In this document: positions 34,911 to 46,695 of the stretch, piece by piece | Layout of the letters: every line of letters starts with the position of its first letter | Numbering within the stretch: position 1 is the first letter of the stretch | Source of the DNA: Nemertoderma westbladi | Lineage: Eukaryota > Xenacoelomorpha > Nemertodermatida > Nemertodermatidae | Length of the DNA stretch: 64,000 bases | NCBI GenBank assembly: GCA_032718475.1 | Contig: JAUCBJ010005139.1 | Coordinates: forward strand, 1 to 64,000 | Direction: 5' to 3' | The notes under the pieces: generated by a model | What the model was told of the DNA's origin: nothing | What the model saw: the letters and a program-made list of their open reading frames with translations, nothing else | Databases searched by the model: none | Position numbers and translations under genes: made by a program

Positions 34911-36798
34911 AACCTTTTTGGTTGGAACAAGTTTCGCAACAGTCCGTATAAAAGTTTAGCTTCTCTTTCAATGAGAAAATTTTTGAATCAATGGTAATAT
35001 ATAACTATGGAAAATATATTGACTTTTTTAAAAATCTTAAAAGAGGGAGTGCAGGTACACGTTGGGTAGGTGGTGTGTATGATAGTACTAGTATGCCTAA
35101 TTAGTAGAAATGCAAATAATTATGTTGCTGACTAATTTTTGCAGATGCGCAGCAGCATTGGTACACGGACACGCATTGGTATACATTGGTACACGCGGTA
35201 CATGATAGTCCGCAATTTTTAGGAAAATGATTTGCCTTTGTTTCAGCCAAGGATTTACGAGACAATTGTCCAAACAGTGAAAGCTGAAACGTCTATTATT
35301 AATATAGTTTAAAAGAGTAATTTTGTGGAATACTTGTATAAAAACCAAATATAAATACTTACTGTATTTGAGGTAGCTTGGATTTGAATGCAACAAATTA
35401 CAACTATAATTTCACTTAGTTTAACCACAGATGATTGACACATCTCTATCTCAATCACAATCAACGTTTATATTCAATTCTATGGAATATTGTGAATGAG
35501 TCGATCGATTAATTCTCTCAGCAATAAACTGAAAATAATTCAAACGGTAAATCCAAATCGTAGCTTCTCAGCTGGAACTTGGCGATGCGGGAGACATCTT
35601 GGTTGCGCATCCTGACGGGGTGTCAGCAGTCCTACCAGTGCCGGTAATCAAACCCCCCAAAATAATTCTATTGTTACGAAGGACAACACGCAAAGACAAC
35701 CGAGATTAAATTGCATTATATAGACGCACCAACTAAGAACCAAAACCTATAGGGGGTCAGCTTTCATCTTTTCTGCGGTCACAGATGGGTCCTAATTTAT
35801 TCTACTGACCGGGTAGCCAGGCAGCACTAAGAGTAGATTTGTAGGCTTCTACTGTTGCTTCTCTGTTGGGAGTTCAGTAGGGTACAATGGCAATGATCAA
35901 CGAATAAATTCATGGCTTTATTTGCTCGTAGAAGAGAGAATCTCGGCTATCATGGAGCTCCATTGTTTGGTAAATTGCACCGGCGTTTACATTCTGTAAG
36001 AATAAAAGAGTTTGATTATGGTCGAGATCTATCATGCTGCGTACTTTATTGCTTCGAGTGATGGACGCCAAGAGAAAGGGACGCCTTTTATGTTAAAACT
36101 TCTTGATGGTGAAATAATACGATTTTTATAGATAACTATGTGTTATGTTATATGTGGTTCTGTTATATAATTTATTTACATCAATCTACTGATTAAATCA
36201 AACATTATCGTTCCAAATACCTCTGTTTAGTAAGGCGATACTTATAAATCGACAGGGTTATATCGCTTCTTAATCTTGTCGCCAATATTAAGAATTTAAC
36301 GTTATTTTGTATTTGATTGGCAGGTAGAAATCGTGTCTACCAGTTACTTTACTGATGTTTCTTGAAGGCTAAGTGGTCTCATTAGATAATTATAAATGCG
36401 CCAACAGTGCTTAGCATTGTAGTGCCTCTATTCATATTCATTGTGGCTGGCGTCTTTGTTGCTTTTGGTACGGACTGGTTTATTTAACTTGTGTGGACTA
36501 CCTATGGCAGCTATTAGAGAGGAGGGCCCACTCTTTATGAAGGGAACATTGTTGCATTAATGACTGTAATTAAAATGACGTAGATGTCAGTTGAAGTTAC
36601 TCCTACCGGCAATGACTATACTCTCAAGTATTTCTGATTACCCTTTTATTATGCCAACCAATGCCCCTTTATTACCATTATTAGACAACAAACATGCAAC
36701 TTTGCAAACACCAACATTGGAACGTCCATATCTCAACTATTTCAAAACGAAATTTATATATTTCATGGCACTATGACAGAGTGGCGCGCAATGACAGC
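34911..36798. other. No gene recognised
   Basis: Unique AT-rich sequence. Short ORFs (for example 35097-35396 minus and 36591-36776 plus) have no recognisable domain, no splice context I can defend and no conserved motif. It may be intron of the scramblase-like gene. Confidence 0.4.
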
Positions 36799-36929
36799 CA
36801 CGGCCGGATTAAGGGAGGTGCAATGGGTGCAGGTGCGTAGAACAATTAAATTGTAGGAAATGTCACGAAATCTCGGTTTCTGACAAATCTGACTCAAAAA
36901 TACAGATGAACTACAAAAAAGTTTATAAA

Positions 36930-36961
<32 letters not shown>

Positions 36962-37212
36962 GGGCGAAATAGGGTTAAGCAACGAAAAAGTACCAATTTA
37001 AGAATGTAATTACGTATTACATTATTATTGAAAATAAAATGCAAAATATAAATACGGCGGGGGGGGGGGGGGCGGAGAGGGAGGTGTGGGCGGGGCGGGG
37101 CGGGGCGGGGCGGGGCGGGGCGGGGCGGGGCGGGGCGGAGCGGAGCGGGAGGTGTGAACGAGTGAAAAAGTCAAAAGTGCACCAGGGCCGCCAAGTCATT
37201 AATCCGGCCCCG
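36799..37212. mobile_element. hAT MITE carrying poly-C, poly-G and GGGGC tracts
   Basis: The ends are CACGGCCGGATTAA and TTAATCCGGCCCCG, close to the CAGGGCCGGATTAA terminus common in hAT elements. The 8-bp target duplication ATGACAGC is perfect (36791-36798 and 37213-37220). The 414-bp interior has a ~26-base C run (36936-36961), a G run (37060-37071), and about eight to nine CGGGG pentamers at 37090-37138. It has no coding capacity. The G-rich tract is a strong G-quadruplex candidate. Confidence 0.9.
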
Positions 37213-40200
37213 ATGACAGCAATTTAAAAATGTGATCTCCAGCGCAAATTGGTCACATTCTATTAAAATGTGACGAAAAGTGCTTTATTTCCTATACATT
37301 TTTCTAATCAAAGAACATTTACTTTTTAGAATTATTCCCGAATTATTTTATGTTCCTCGGTGCTCTTGATCCACGGTACCGGTAACGTAAATGATTCACC
37401 CAGAGTCCATCGTATCAAGAGTTGGTAGCAACTACTAATAACTGAGCGCCCCCCACCTGTGAGTGATATTCGTACCTCCCTGTTTGTACATCGACCGTAG
37501 TAATAAAAGGATTCCCTCAGGCCAGTCAACTGCCCCTATATCAACTTAATAGAACTGAATAGGTGGCGCCAGAGGGGTGACCCTTTCATACTCACCATCT
37601 CTCCCTACTATCCAAATACCTGGAACCCCCTCTCAAAGTCGAAAAATCAATGCCATAAATAGAACCGAATACTGAACCCGGACTCGCTTTTATTCTCACT
37701 CCATCGATTCCGTCTCAATCCGTCTTTCATCGCGAATACCAATCCAGATTAGATCAAGATTTTTTTCTCTCAGCACAAAACCTCGATAATGGATATGGCT
37801 TTATAGAATCGATACCGATATTTACGTATACAATATACCGAGATTACGGCACCAACAATGCAATATTGCGACCACTAAAAATGTATATCTTGTAATTAAT
37901 AGTTCGAATGTTCTTTATTAAGGTGATAACCTTATTTCTATTTTTTTACCAAATCCCTCATCGTTTACAACCCCCACCCCGATACGAGTAAGAAATCTTT
38001 GACAATAACTCCTTAATCATTGTTAAATACAAAAACTCCTTGATCTCCAATTATATTTAACTCGGATTTGAAAGAATGCCCTGTGTTTTATCGATAATGG
38101 TTCGGTAAACTTATTAATATACTATTTTATTAGTTTGTTTTTTCACAATCGACGGTACCGATTGTGAGGCGCATTTTCTAACACGAATCCTTTCAAATGA
38201 TCTCAATCAATCACGTTAAAGACACGTTGCCTCGAAGAAGTAGTCCTACAACTGCCGATGAATGCGATGACTTACAATTTCCAATTGGAATAAAGCTCGG
38301 GTATTTGATTGAAAACGCTTTAGCAACCGCCCCCAAGTATCCACGACCACCCACTGGCTATTTACAATCCCCAACTCAATGAAGAAAGAAACCCATCAAA
38401 TGATATCCTTTCGTGTTCTAGCGCAATGTCACCTAGGATTCTCTCCACTCACGTGTCTTAATAGTCATTATCATAAAATTCCATTCATCAATAAACAAGA
38501 TATAATAGGTAATGACATACAATGTCTGATTAAACCGGAAAGGTGGCTCGAAAACCACTTCCGTTTAAGCCGAATAAGTGCCAAGTATTTCGCATGCCAC
38601 TTCTTTTCGTTATCGACTTTTTCCGTCTTATTCTTATACTCGTTGTCTATTTCATAAACGTATAATAATATATCTCTTACTCTGACATAACATTTAACTT
38701 ATTTAAAATTCATGTTATTCTTATAATTTGCTATCATCTCCATTTCGTAAACAAAGCTTATGGCCTTGTTAGCAGCAAGGTCGCCAGTATTTTTTCAAAT
38801 TCCTGCAGGCCTTTTCTACAGCAACTCCGACATTGTTTGGTAACCTTTTTAACACCAGTAATCGAGTGTGTGAAAGAAATGTATGTTGAAAGAAGATAAC
38901 TTATGCACACTACACAGTACTAGTTCTCAATGCTGTATATGTTTTGTCACAAATTAGCCTTGAACGTGATTCTATTCAGACAAGCATCTCAACTCCATCC
39001 CCTGAATGATCCCTTGACAATAAATTCTCAAATTGTTTTTAGTAATTTAACACCGATTTGCCAACCCAGACTGTTTGGAGCCGAAGGGCTATACTCACTT
39101 ACTATTGAATGCATTTTCCCTTTTGTTGCACAATGGATTGAAACTGATTATTGTGGTTCTCGCATCGTATTTGTATTAAGTGGTAGCTCAGGGGTATCAT
39201 CCCATAGTCTGTCTTTATCGTCTGAGTGGACCGGTTCGTGCATGGATGAATGTATACGTCATGTGGTTATCCCTAGAGATCTCAAAAAGTTATTAATTTT
39301 GTGCGCAGAACCACTTTAACAGCAATACCGACATTGCTGCACGTTCACTTATACTTGTGTGGTTGTGGTCCAACATCAACAAGATAAATGCAACAACAAA
39401 AACCAAGATAATTTCAAGGAATGCATTCTAAGACAGCATGCAGACTTTAACAAATACATTGAACGCATTTCCCAAGCATTCATCTTCATCCACAGAATAC
39501 ACCCACCCCATACCAAACTCCTTCATTCTAGTAATACTTTCAAACAATTCCAAACATTTTCACCATGGCTACCCAACCCTTCCCATTCCCAAATCTCTCA
39601 TCGCAAGAATGCCTTGAGGTGACATGTAAACTTTCAAAGTTGATTCCCCTGAAAAATTAGATGTATAGTAAAAATTACCTACCCGAGACTAATTATAATA
39701 ATAACTTTGGTCCAGATAATCGACACCAGAACTTGGCTTGTCACGAGACACCAGCGACCTGGATATTCCAACGAATGCATTCAATCATATCACGTGATTA
39801 AGTTCCATATAATTTTATCACGCTGTAAAAGAAAGCTAAAATTATACAATATTTAATTGAATTTTGCAAGGTAAACAAACATATTTAATGTAAGCGAATA
39901 ATATTTGCTACAAATTTGTTTCCATTAACTACCACAGGGAGCTGTGCTACTAAATGTTATCTTAGTTGCATTACTATTGGTTTTGGGAAGGCTATGTGCC
40001 ACTGATTGTCTTCATAAACCAGATAACATTGACAGACAACTCACACACTGGGTTATTCCATTCTACCAGGTATCACCTGAGGCTCTACCATTGTACTACA
40101 TTATTGTACAGGATACAATCGCCGCTACCTGCCGATAATGTCGAACAAAGCTGCGCCTATTGGGACTACGTAAAGGCGAAGCGGGCGAGTTTCGATGAAC

Positions 40201-40785
40201 CCTCGAGCCAATCTATTGACACAATCGATGAATATAAGTGCTCGTGTAGTTTTCTTGTCTCTTTGGATCTCGGCTAATATCAGTGGAAGAGGAAACAACA
40301 AGGAGGACTCTTTAGCTTTAGTGCGTTAATTCAGTAAAATAATTTCATTGAATATCATTACAACGTTGAAGAAGAAAATCCTGCCTCTGTATCCTGTTCC
40401 CTTCTCTCAACTGGAACTGGTAATCATATCATATCATTGATTGTTTAGTTTAGAAAATCCTGCCTTTGTAACCTAGTAACCTGGGTCTTCCCCTCAATAT
40501 AAACAGTTTATTTTTTTGTGTATCTGTTATTCATTCGAAAACTAATTAGAATAGGAAGAAATTAAAATAATTAGAAACGCAGCTTACTACTGCTAGGTAC
40601 AGTATAATTGTACTACGCTACGGGTACAGTAATGCAATGTTGTAGGTGTGCTTCGTCGAAGGTGGATGGCCATATACTCTGATACTGCCATAATAGTTGA
40701 TTGATGTGCCATATGCCGTACTGGAATGGAACATTTGGTAGTCTAATGTATCCGCAAACAGGGGACATTATCCGCTAGCGGATTC
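37213..40785. other. Unique sequence, no gene recognised
   Basis: About 3.6 kb with ORFs of 60-130 codons (38197-38382, 38379-38657, 38930-39319, 39944-40138, 39966-40277). None carries a motif I recognise, and the two near 40 kb overlap in different frames. The sequence before 39938 ends AACTACCACAG, which could be an acceptor, so an exon around 39.94-40.28 kb is possible but unsupported. Confidence 0.35.
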
Positions 40786-42305
40786 GTACGTCTGTAGATG
40801 GAGGTAGCGTTAAACAAAGGACACGAAATGTTATACGTCTGTAGATGGCGGTAGCGTTAAACAACGGACACGAAATGTTATACGTCTGTAGATGGCGGTA
40901 GCGTTAAACAACGGACACGAAATGTTATACGTCTGTAGATGGCGGTAGCGTTAAACAAAGGACACGAAATGTTATACGTCTGTAGATGGCGGTAGCGTTA
41001 AACAACGGACACGAAATGTTATACGTCTGTAGATGGCGGTAGCGTTAAACAACGGACACGAAATGTTATACGTCTGTAGATGGCGGTAGCATTAAACAAC
41101 GGACACGAAATGTTATACGTCTGTAGATGGCGGTAGCGTTAAACAACGGACATGAAATGTTATACGTCTGTAGATGGCGGTAGCGTTAAACAACGGACAC
41201 GAAATGTTATACGTCTGTAGATGGCGGTAGCGTTAAACAACGGACATGAAATGTTATACGTCTGTAGATGGCGGTAGCGTTACACAACGGACACGAAATG
41301 TTATACGTCTGTAGATGACGGTAGCGTTAAACAACGGACACGAAATGTTATACGTCTGTAAATGGCGGTAGCGTTAAACAACGGACACGAAATGTTATAC
41401 GTCTGTAGATGGCGGTAGCGTTAAACAACGGACACGAAATGTTATACGTCTGTAGATGGCGGTAGCATTAAACAACGGACACGAAATGTTATACGTCTGT
41501 AGATGGCGGTAGCGTTAAACAACGGACACGAAATGTTATACGTCTGTAGATGGCGGTAACGTTAAACAACGGACACGAAATGTTATACGTCTGTAGATGG
41601 CGGTAGCGTTAAACAACGGACACGAAATGTTATACGTCTGTAGATGGCGGTAGCGTTAAACAACGGACACGAAATGTTATACGTCTGTAGATGGCGGTAG
41701 CGTTAAACAACGGACACGAAATGTTATACGTCTGTAGATGGCGGTAGCGTTAAACAACGGACACGAAATGTTATACGTCTGTAGATGGCGGTAGCGTTAA
41801 ACAACGGACACGAAATGTTATACGTCTGTAGATGGCGGTAGCGTTAAACAACGGACACGAAATGTTATACGTCTGTAGATGGCGGTAGCGTTAAACAACG
41901 GACACGCAATGTTATACGTCTGTAGATTGCGGTAGCGTTAAACAACGGACACGAAATGTTATACGTCTGTAGATGGCGGTAGCGTTAAACAACGGACACG
42001 AAATGTTATACGTCTGTAGATGGCGGTAGCGTTAAACAACGGACACGAAATGTTATACGTCTGTAGATGGCGGTAGCGTAAACAACGGACACGAAATGTT
42101 ATACGTCTGTAAATGGCGGTAGCGTTAAACAACGGACACGAAATGTTATACGTCTGTAGATGGCGGTAGCGTAAACAACGGACACGAAATGTTATACGTC
42201 TGTAAATGGCGGTAGCGTTAAACAACGGACACGAAATGTTATACGTCTGTAGATGGCGGTAGCGTTAAACAACGGACACGAAATGTTATACGTCTGTAGA
42301 TGGCG
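40786..42305. repeat. 47-bp satellite, block 1 (about 32 copies)
   Basis: The unit is TTATACGTCTGTAGATGGCG, then GTAGCGTTAAACAACGGACA, then CGAAATG. Variants are mainly CACGAAATG/CATGAAATG and GCGTTAAA/GCGTAAA/GCATTAAA. The block stops exactly at the left LTR of the BEL element and resumes on its other side. Confidence 0.95.
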
Positions 42306-43541
42306 TGTACGCGCTTTTGAAGACCTTTGGCAGTTTAACCTGCCAAAATTTATATGTCTTTTGGTTTATAAATAGACTTTAGAAGATGACAAATATTTAA
42401 TACCAATAAACACAACATTAGCAGAAGCCAGCCTAGTGCGCGTCCATTCACCCGCTGGATATACCCGGGAGACTGGATTCTGAGGGCTTAGATTATTATT
42501 GCAGTGTAAGCTTACTGTATTGTATTATTCGATTGATCGTTAATAAATAATTTCTGACTAATATTATTCACTTTTGGGAAATATTAACAGTTCCTTTAGG
42601 ACGTGGCGCTCTATCTAGGTAAACAGAGATATGACTTATACTAATCACAACGGTAAGTCGGTAAGGCTTATGATTCACGTATGAGGCGCATTCTTTAGGA
42701 AATGCTTAGTTATCAGTCACAATCATGCACACTACCGGTAACACACAATACTGCTCACTAATTTGCCGACCGTCAATGAATTTTATCATATATAAAGCGA
42801 ACAGCAACGGACTCATGTAGGGCTTATCAAATAGCATTAAATTCACTACAAACCACAATAATATAAGTCGCAATCGCTATATATAACCCATCTCTCTAAC
42901 CTGTAGTGTATCAAGAAAATTGGGAAATTTGGGTTCTTTATATATGTTCTCCAAATAATATTCAACCAAAACACAACAGTAAACAGCATTAAGACGGTAG
43001 GTTAAGATATGATATGACAAGATGTGACAAGATAACAGTTATACGCTCTATAATCTTAAGCCTACTAATGTTTCTTCTAAAGTCTGAAACGAATTGACTC
43101 TAGAGCCGGTGTTCCTGGCCTAGATAGCAACAACACAACGGTATCACAAAAAACAGTAAGACTGAACACTCCTAGTATGATCGACCGAATATCTACACGT
43201 CGACAGAAAAAATCGCTCTGATTGGCTCAAGCCAAACAAAGAACCATGCGTCCAATGGCTGTTTCCATGCCAGCAACCAGCTGCTAGATGTCGCAATCTG
43301 AATCATCAAGGCCAAGCGTGTAAAGTATTTGGTGCATTGCAGGTTTTTTGCCTTACCATGTCCGCCAAAGCACGTATATAGAAGAATGACTTTTATGTCC
43401 GTTAAAACACCTGTAACGGTACCTTGCGGGCGAGGGGAATATATATACAGTTAGAGAACCTTTTTAGAGTATTCCAGCGCCTGGGGGGAAACTGGATTGC
43501 GAAGCAAAAGGGGCCAGTTATATCCCACAGAAGCTTTTACA
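42306..43541 (-). repeat. BEL/Pao 3' LTR
   Basis: A 1,236-bp direct repeat of 53143-54378, starting TGTACGCGCTTTTGAAG and ending CAGAAGCTTTTACA on the plus strand. By eye I find three substitutions against the other copy (near 43097, 43184 and 43200). A purine-rich GGGAGCGG abuts its inner edge on the minus strand and could be the polypurine tract. Confidence 0.95.
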
Positions 43542-43619
43542 CCGCTCCCAGAAAATGGGATTTGAGTCTATAAAATATACAAAATCACAGTTTCTAATAT
43601 ACGTAAATACTCTAAACAG

Positions 43620-45068
43620 TTAGTCTTTTTTGCGCGGACGGCGTTTACGCAGTTTTTTAAAGCTAGCCAGAGTCCTTTTCTCTTTGGGGCGAGCCACTTT
43701 ACAAGGAGGGCTATAACTCCTGGGTGAAGGGTGCAATATGATTGCATCAGAGGGTGTAGGATTATGGTCGGTGTATCCGCCAGTCGAAGTACCGGGTTGA
43801 TTGACATCAACGTCAGGGGAGAGGGGTCTAACGGCTTTGAGAGCTCGTTTCAAGACAGCCGCTCTTACGGGTCCTTTACGAGTGGTCTGAACGAGGGCCG
43901 TGGGTGGACCATAGGCAGTTAGAAACCTCCGGGGTTTAATGGTTCTTTCCAACTCGCGTTCGCGGGCTCGGTATTCGTAAGGCCGTCGATATACTTCCTG
44001 TAACTCGGGGTGTGAGTTAATAAATAAGTCTCCATAGTCCGGGTCCTGACGGATATAATTGATTAAACTATAGGAATGAAGGTCGCTAGGATTAACACTC
44101 CTGAGAAATTTGCGTACGAATTTGGTTGAAATACATTCTCCGACGCGCTTCAGTAGCTCGTAACTCGATATGCGTGATTTCTGTTCGACCGAAGCGAATA
44201 GATAAGGATGGAACGCATAAACTCCTTCGTAAGCGCGTCCGGGATAATAGCGATGGCGCGAATCACAATGTAAATCAGTGTTCGCTTCCCAAGCTCTGAT
44301 GTAACGTAGTGTGATCATTTCATCTACGCTTTCCAAATCGTGATTAAAAGGGCAATCGAAACTGGCGTGTCCCTTTAGTTGATGATGGTGACATTGAGTC
44401 ATAAATTGAGGGCAAACCGCAAAAATGTGCAAATTATTAAATCTGCAATACGCGCAAAAAATTTCCATCGCCGGTTGTTCGTGGAAATAGGAACAGCGGA
44501 CGTTTGTGTCCATGGGCGTAACATGGTCTCTCGATGCGCATGACCGACAACGTTGCCGAGAAACATAGTTGGCATGGCGATAATTGTACGCAGTGAGACA
44601 CTGTGGACCTTGATACCATTCTAGGATATAATCGTTGTCGCTGTTCCGGGCGCGATAGGCTGAATCTCCTCAGATTCTAGGCATATTGGTTCGTCTTCCC
44701 AGTCTGTTACGAATAGAATTTTCGTGATCTATTTTCGGTTTATTGTTACGACTCCGCTGGGTATGATATTTAAATAGAACCATTTCCCTTTCGGTGTCTA
44801 CATCGTCCGTATCATGTAAATCGATAGGATGGCCGGTAGTTAGGAAGTCCATATACGTACCATTACGATGCGTATAGCGAGCGGTGAATTTTCGATAGTC
44901 CAATTCACGCGTAAGTTGCTCTTGGGACATCGGCGGTTCGATATAACGACCATCGTCCTCCGTAATGGTTGGATCGGCTTCACCGCGTATCAAGCTATCC
45001 ACAAATGCTTGTAAAGGTAGAGTATATCGCTCCCTGATACCAAGATCATCTTCTATCAACTCCGTCAT
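43620..45068 (-). pseudogene. Cys/His-rich 3' ORF of the BEL element, interrupted by one in-frame TGA
   Basis: One minus-strand frame of 483 codons, broken only by a TGA at 44670-44672. The N-terminal part (132 codons, from Met at 45068) is acidic and charged. After the stop come closely spaced Cys/His pairs, CRSC, CAYC, QCHHHQ and GHASFDCPFNH, which suggest zinc binding. The C-terminal tail is basic (LRKRRPRKKD), like a nuclear-localisation or nucleic-acid-binding tail. It occupies the env position but shows no signal peptide or transmembrane segment. I do not recognise the family. Either the TGA is read through, or it is one inactivating mutation in an otherwise intact frame; a Met 157 bases downstream could also start a 297-residue product. 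Confidence 0.7.
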
Positions 45069-45109
45069 ACCTGCTATCTGAGTTTATTAATATCGAAATG
45101 AGTTTATGT

Positions 45110-45310
45110 TTAGGCGAGCGGACGTCGCTGCCTACTTCTCTTTGCCCCGGACAGTGGGATTCTCAGTGCCGATGTACCGTCGTCGAGGTGTTTACGCCAA
45201 CATGTAGCAACATCACGACAACGATAACCGGCACAAGTCACTCCACTGTCCGTCCCAAAGGCTTGAATCCACTTTAGGTTCTTTCTATAGGAGAGTTGGG
45301 CTACTTTCAC
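45110..45310 (-). CDS. Small unassigned ORF in the BEL 3' region
   Basis: 66 codons with a Cys-containing middle (TCAGYRCRDVATC) and a basic end (SGAKRSRQRRPLA). It lies just upstream of the broken Cys/His-rich ORF but in a different frame. It could be a separate small protein, a leading exon of the 3' ORF, or chance. There is no family match that I recognise. Confidence 0.25.
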   Translation of the reverse strand: MKVAQLSYRKNLKWIQAFGTDSGVTCAGYRCRDVATCWRKHLDDGTSALRIPLSGAKRSRQRRPLA

Positions 45311-46695
45311 AATTGCGACTAGCTACTGTAAACACACCTTAGCAGTAACATTCACCTACAAACGCACAAATTCCACACAACTGTCACCAATTGTACACAT
45401 ACAGGCCATTTGTCCGTTAGTCAGTGCCTTCCAGAATGTCACGTTATTACTGTGTATCTTTGGATACTAACAGTGTGCTATGTATTCTCTATGCTATGCA
45501 ATGGGACAAGCCTTCTATTGTTCTCTTAACTTGCTTCTAATTCTAGCGTGGGTGTTGCTATGGTGACATTATGGAATGCTAGCGGTAGAATTAGGGTAAT
45601 TCTCATGCATACAGATCTGGGATGCTATTTAATAATAATTCTTTAATTGTCAATATCCTCTTTATGTATGATTTTATTAATTTTATCGGCTATTGACTAT
45701 ATGTTGGAGATTCTCGCACTCTAATACACTCAATAGAATGAATCTCCGCTCCCGTGATCTATTAATTAAGGGAATTTTGGGAATGTTATAAATTGTACAA
45801 AATGACAATTTATGAAATTCATTTAAAATATGAATTTGAATTTATTCCCGTGAATTTTATTATTTGATGTTAAAATTGACACAATTTGATTCCAGAGCAG
45901 GTCTGGGGGCATAGGATCCTTAATTCTATAAAATTGTCTTTTAAGAGTATCGGTAAGTGCTGCGATATCTTAATTGACTAGAAGTTTCAAAGGACCTGAA
46001 TTTTACAGATTTTAATAAATATTAAATTAATATTTAAGATGGGCACCGATTTATTCCAGAACTTGTCTGGGGACGTTAACCACTGATTCTAGAATTTGTC
46101 TTTCAAGTATATCGGTGGGTGCCGCGATATCTTAATCGACTAGAATTACAGATGGTCAAAAGGTTTAACAGATTTATTTGCGTTTTACGCTACTGTTATA
46201 GGGACATCACGCTACTATATGTATTATTTAATATACGGTAGAAGAGCAATATCGCACGAAGCAATGTCAGTGTGAAGAGGCAAGTCGTTTCCAAGGTCTA
46301 CCCAGAGCTTGGTTTAGCTGAGACACGAGGATCTGAACTTTGCATTCCTAATACTCTGCCTACCAATAATACTTGAATATAGTAGGAGCTTTATTGTACT
46401 TTAATAAGTACGGACATTTCATCTTACTGTAGTCACGTATTTATAATATGATACGGACAGTAAGGAAAGAGAAAAAATAATTATTTCTCGCCGTCACACT
46501 AAATATATTATAAGTAATTACGTACGTAATAAACACTAATATATTGCACTAATCTACTAAATAATCACTAAAATAACATTCTACTAAATAAAATTAAAGG
46601 AAACGATTATAATAAAATTACCTAATAATACATACATAAATATAAAATAAAAACAAATATAAAATGATATAGTCACACGCCCACTCCATATGTTA
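45311..46695 (-). other. Noncoding 3' internal region of the BEL element, with a 91-bp direct duplication
   Basis: Between the gag-protease ORF and the 3' ORFs. Segments 45892-45982 and 46053-46143 are diverged direct copies sharing TCCAGA..., TATCGGT(A/G)(A/G)GTGC and GCGATATCTTAAT. I see no reverse transcriptase or integrase remnant here. Confidence 0.6.

Noticed and set aside
38197-40277. ORFs of 61-129 codons as a novel gene
   Set aside because: No motif, no coherent splice pattern, and overlapping frames near 40 kb. I leave it as unexplained unique sequence.
43620-45068. Envelope glycoprotein
   Set aside because: No signal peptide, transmembrane helix or fusion-like segment. The composition is Cys/His-rich and basic.
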